Below are positions 61,570 to 64,000 of a stretch of 64,000 nt of DNA, one piece after another. The stretch comes from Streptomyces sp. HD. GTDB taxonomy: Bacteria; Actinomycetota; Actinomycetes; Streptomycetales; Streptomycetaceae. How positions within the stretch are numbered: the stretch's first letter is position 1; each line of letters begins with the position of its first letter. The position numbers and the translations under genes were made by a program. The stretch covers positions 51,786 to 115,785 of the forward strand of contig NZ_JAQMYP010000031.1 of the NCBI RefSeq assembly GCF_028369295.1, in the 5' to 3' direction. The notes below the pieces were generated by a model. That model ran no database searches. It saw nothing but the letters and a program-made list of their open reading frames with translations, and was not told where the DNA came from.

Positions 61570-63273
61570 TCACTTCGCGTCGGCATAGCACTCCACCACC
61601 GCGGTCGTGAACGGGAACCGCACCGGCGTCTCCCCGAACGTCAGCCGCCCGGCCAGGTCCGCGGCCTCCCGGATCGCCGTCACGACCGCCTCGGCCTCCT
61701 CCTCGGGACAGTGCACGATCACCTCGTCGTGCTGGAAGAAGACCAGTTCCGCAGCCATGCCCGCACAGGACTGCCGCAGCGCAGCGAGCAGCAGCAGCGC
61801 CCAGTCGGCGGCGCTGCCCTGCACGACGAAGTTGCGGGCGAAGCGGCCCCGGGCGCGGGCGTTGGTGGAGGCGTAGCCCGGCACCCACTCCTGTGGCCCG
61901 GAACCCTCGCTCGGCCCGTCCTCCGCCGCCGGCACCGGAATGCCCGCCTCCTCGGCCGCGTCGTCCGACGCCCCGGCCGCCGGCGGACACGTCCGCCCCA
62001 GCCAGGTCCGCACGAGCCGCCCCTCCTCACCGGCCCGCGCCGCCTCGTCGACGTACGCCACCGCCTTGGGGAAACGGCGTCTGAGCGCGGCGAGGTTCTT
62101 CAGCCCGTCGCCGGAGGTCTGGCCGTAGACCGCGCCCAGCACGGCGAGCTTGGCCTGGCCGCGGTCTCCGGAGAAGGCGCGGTCGGAGACGGACTGGTAG
62201 AGGTCGCTCTCCCGCCCGGCCACCTCCATCAGCCCGGGGTCACGGGAGATCGCGGCGAGCACCCGCGGCTCCATCTGGTCGGCGTCGGCCACGACGAGCC
62301 GCCAGCCGGGGTCGGCGACCACGGCACGCCGGATGACCTTGGGAATCTGCAGGGCGCCCCCGCCGTTGGTCACCCATCGCCCGGTGACCGTCCCGCCCGC
62401 GAGGAACTCCGGCCGGAACCGCCCGTCCCGCACCCAGTCCTGCAGCCAGGACCAGCCGTGGGCCACCCAGATCCGGTACAGCTTCTTGTACTCGACCAGC
62501 GGCTTCACCGCCGGATGGTCGAGGGACTCGATCTCCCAGCGGCGGGTCGATCTGACCTTGATCCCGGCCTGCGCGAAGGCCTTGATCACATCGGCCGGCA
62601 GATCGGGCCGCACCCGGCGCCCGAACGCGGCCGACACCTCGTCGGCCAGCTCGGCCAGCCGCCGCGGCTCGCCGCCCCCGGCATAGCGCTCACCGAGCAG
62701 TTCGTGCAGCACCCGGCGGTGCACCTCGGCGCTCCAGGGCAGCCCGGCCCGGTTCATCTCGGCGGCGACGAGCATCCCCGCCGACTCGGCCGCCGTCAGC
62801 AGCCGCATCCGCTCCGGGTACGCGGTCCTGTCATGCCGGCGCTGCTGGTCGGCGTACACCTCCACCAGGTCGGCGAGCGGCAGGTGGACCGCCTGTGGCT
62901 CGAAGAGCGAGGACTGCGAGCCGGGTTCGGCCGCGCGCTGGGGCGGATCGGGCGGTACGGGGCCGCCGTGCAGCCGGGCGAGCGCCGCCGCGGCTGACCT
63001 CGGCTCGCCGTACCGCCCCTCGTGGCCGAGCAGGAGCGTCTCGGCGGCCTCGATGTCGTAGCACCGCTCCACTCGCACCCCCGTGGCGAGCAGGCGCGGA
63101 TAGACCTCGGCGGTGGACCGCCACACCCACCGCGCGACCTCCGGACGCCCCCGCACGGCCTCGGCGGCGTCCGCCGCCCACCGCACCGGCCCGGCGAGCA
63201 GCCCGTCCGGACCGAGGGGGGCGCTGTGCACGCCTCCGTCCTCGGCCGGAACGAGTGCCCACCGGTCGGTCAT
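61570..63273 (-). CDS. Family A DNA polymerase (actinobacterial PolA-like, no 5' nuclease)
   Basis: A 567-residue polymerase starting MTDRWALVPAEDGG. The N-terminal 180 residues take the place of the 3'-5' exonuclease but show no clear DEDD residues. The polymerase half has motif A VVADADQMEPRVLAAIS, motif B RGQAKLAVLGAVYGQTSGDGL and motif C FQHDEVIVHCP. Motif A differs from the DYSQIELR form of Pol I but keeps the first metal Asp. An insertion of about 40 residues rich in Ala/Glu/Pro precedes the motif C region. Such short PolA paralogs are common in actinobacteria and are thought to act in repair. ATG 63273 is preferred over the upstream basic extension to 63333. Confidence 0.85.
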   Translation of the reverse strand: MTDRWALVPAEDGGVHSAPLGPDGLLAGPVRWAADAAEAVRGRPEVARWVWRSTAEVYPRLLATGVRVERCYDIEAAETLLLGHEGRYGEPRSAAAALARLHGGPVPPDPPQRAAEPGSQSSLFEPQAVHLPLADLVEVYADQQRRHDRTAYPERMRLLTAAESAGMLVAAEMNRAGLPWSAEVHRRVLHELLGERYAGGGEPRRLAELADEVSAAFGRRVRPDLPADVIKAFAQAGIKVRSTRRWEIESLDHPAVKPLVEYKKLYRIWVAHGWSWLQDWVRDGRFRPEFLAGGTVTGRWVTNGGGALQIPKVIRRAVVADPGWRLVVADADQMEPRVLAAISRDPGLMEVAGRESDLYQSVSDRAFSGDRGQAKLAVLGAVYGQTSGDGLKNLAALRRRFPKAVAYVDEAARAGEEGRLVRTWLGRTCPPAAGASDDAAEEAGIPVPAAEDGPSEGSGPQEWVPGYASTNARARGRFARNFVVQGSAADWALLLLAALRQSCAGMAAELVFFQHDEVIVHCPEEEAEAVVTAIREAADLAGRLTFGETPVRFPFTTAVVECYADAK

Positions 63274-63307
63274 GCTGCGAGTGTGGCACCCGGGTCTGAC
63301 AACGGCT

Positions 63308-63955
63308 TCAGTCCTTGGCCTCGCCCTCCTCACGGGCCTCCTTCGTCGTCTGCTCGCCGCTCTTCAGGAACTGGGAGAGCAGTCCGACGACGTACTCCTC
63401 CATCGCCTCCTTGGTGAGGCCGAGGCCGGACAGGACGCCGGTGCCGTTCTCGAACTCCAGCAGGGCCAGCAGGATGTGCTCGGTGCCGATGTAGTTGTGA
63501 CCGAGGCGCAGGGCCTCGCGGAAGGTGAGCTCCAGGACCTTCTTGGCGTCGGAGTTGTAGGGGACGAGTTCGGGGACCTCGTCGGCGGCGGGCGGCAGTG
63601 CGGCGGTGGCGGCCTGGCGCACGGAGTCCAGCAGGATGCCCTGTGCCGTGATCGCCTTCGCGGCGAGGCCGTCGGGGTCGGCCAGCAGACCGAGGACGAG
63701 GTGCTCGGGGCGGCCCTCGGTGTTGCGGGCCGCGATGGCCTCGTTGTGCGCGGCCATCACCGCGTTGCGGGCCCGCGGCGTGTAGCGGCCGAAGCCCTGC
63801 TGCGGGTCGAGGTCGATCGACTCCTTCGGCACGAACCGCTTCTGCGCGGCCTGCCGGGTGACGCCCATGCTCCTGCCGATGTCGGTCCAGGAGGCCCCCG
63901 ACCGCCGGGCCTGGTCCACGAAGTGGCCGATCAGATGGTCGGCCACCTCCCCGAG
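63308..63955 (-). CDS. ClpN-domain protein with N-terminal HTH, 5' end missing
   Basis: At least 215 residues. The visible part begins LGEVADHLIGHFVDQARRSGASWTDIGRSMGVTRQAAQKRFVP, a helix-turn-helix-like stretch. Two ClpA/ClpC N-terminal repeats follow (YTPRARNAVMAAHNEAIAARNTEGRPEHLVLGLLADPDG and VLELTFREALRLGHNYIGTEHILLALLEFENGTG). It lacks AAA+ domains, so it is a regulator or adaptor rather than a Clp ATPase. The frame stays open to 63955, where a run of G starts, and family members have more residues before LGEVADH, so the start codon lies beyond readable sequence. Confidence 0.8.
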   Translation of the reverse strand, partial: LGEVADHLIGHFVDQARRSGASWTDIGRSMGVTRQAAQKRFVPKESIDLDPQQGFGRYTPRARNAVMAAHNEAIAARNTEGRPEHLVLGLLADPDGLAAKAITAQGILLDSVRQAATAALPPAADEVPELVPYNSDAKKVLELTFREALRLGHNYIGTEHILLALLEFENGTGVLSGLGLTKEAMEEYVVGLLSQFLKSGEQTTKEAREEGEAKD

Positions 63956-64000
63956 GGGGGGGGGGGGGGGGGGCGGGGGGGGGGGGGGGGGGGGGGGGGG
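63955..64000. other. Poly-G run at the window end (probable artefact)
   Basis: Forty-six bases that are all G except one C at 63974. A run of this kind inside the coding frame of a conserved gene is not credible biologically and resembles low-signal base calls at a contig end. Nothing should be annotated from it. Confidence 0.9.

Overview
The window looks like a chromosomal segment of a Streptomyces (or very close relative). It is very GC-rich with strong third-position GC. It carries a topoisomerase I with a Lys/Ala-rich tail, a dTMP kinase fused to a membrane transporter-like domain, and many GAF, ANTAR, SpoIIE and AfsR-type regulators. These assignments were made by reading translations, without database searches.

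Left core (1-12.3 kb): the end of an ABC-2 type permease, a frameshifted Ser/Thr kinase relic, a small membrane protein, topA, tmk followed by an eleven-copy 31-bp tandem repeat, the DNA polymerase III delta' gene, a secreted alpha/beta-hydrolase peptidase and tRNA-Thr(CGT).

Genomic island (12.29-39.75 kb): the 3' end of tRNA-Thr is repeated 27.4 kb away, so everything between looks like an integrated element. A third, decayed tRNA-3'-end-plus-terminator lies at 23.74 kb, which suggests two elements in tandem. The left half holds a compact leftward operon of seven overlapping fatty-acid/polyketide-type genes (acyltransferase, acyl-CoA oxidase-like protein, two KAS III, ketoreductase, ACP, KAS II). 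Next to it are a divergent HTH-TPR regulator and an IspH-like iron-sulfur protein. The right half holds a fatty acid desaturase and a dense set of stress and partner-switching type genes: CsbD-like, Asp23, PRC-barrel, ANTAR, GAF-ANTAR, STAS, SpoIIE phosphatase, slipin and DUF5994, plus three copies of an acetyltransferase-like family. No integrase is visible.

Right core (39.75-64 kb): xdhABC and a guanine deaminase-like gene form a purine catabolic group (guanine to xanthine to urate). After a long hairpin comes a five-gene operon at 46.05-51.14 kb: a cyclophilin-like/cucumopine-synthase-like protein, a DAAO-type FAD oxidoreductase, an O-carbamoyltransferase, an SRPBCC protein and a histidine phosphatase. 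It reads as a small uncharacterised biosynthetic pathway and is my best candidate for an undescribed system. Then follow a Tat-exported glycosidase-like protein behind a LacI-type operator, a PAS-GAF-SpoIIE-HATPase regulator, a DUF3052 protein, a family 2 glycosyltransferase, a very large AfsR-like regulator with three in-frame repeat expansions, a family A DNA polymerase and a ClpN-domain protein. The last is cut off by a poly-G run that looks like an assembly artefact.
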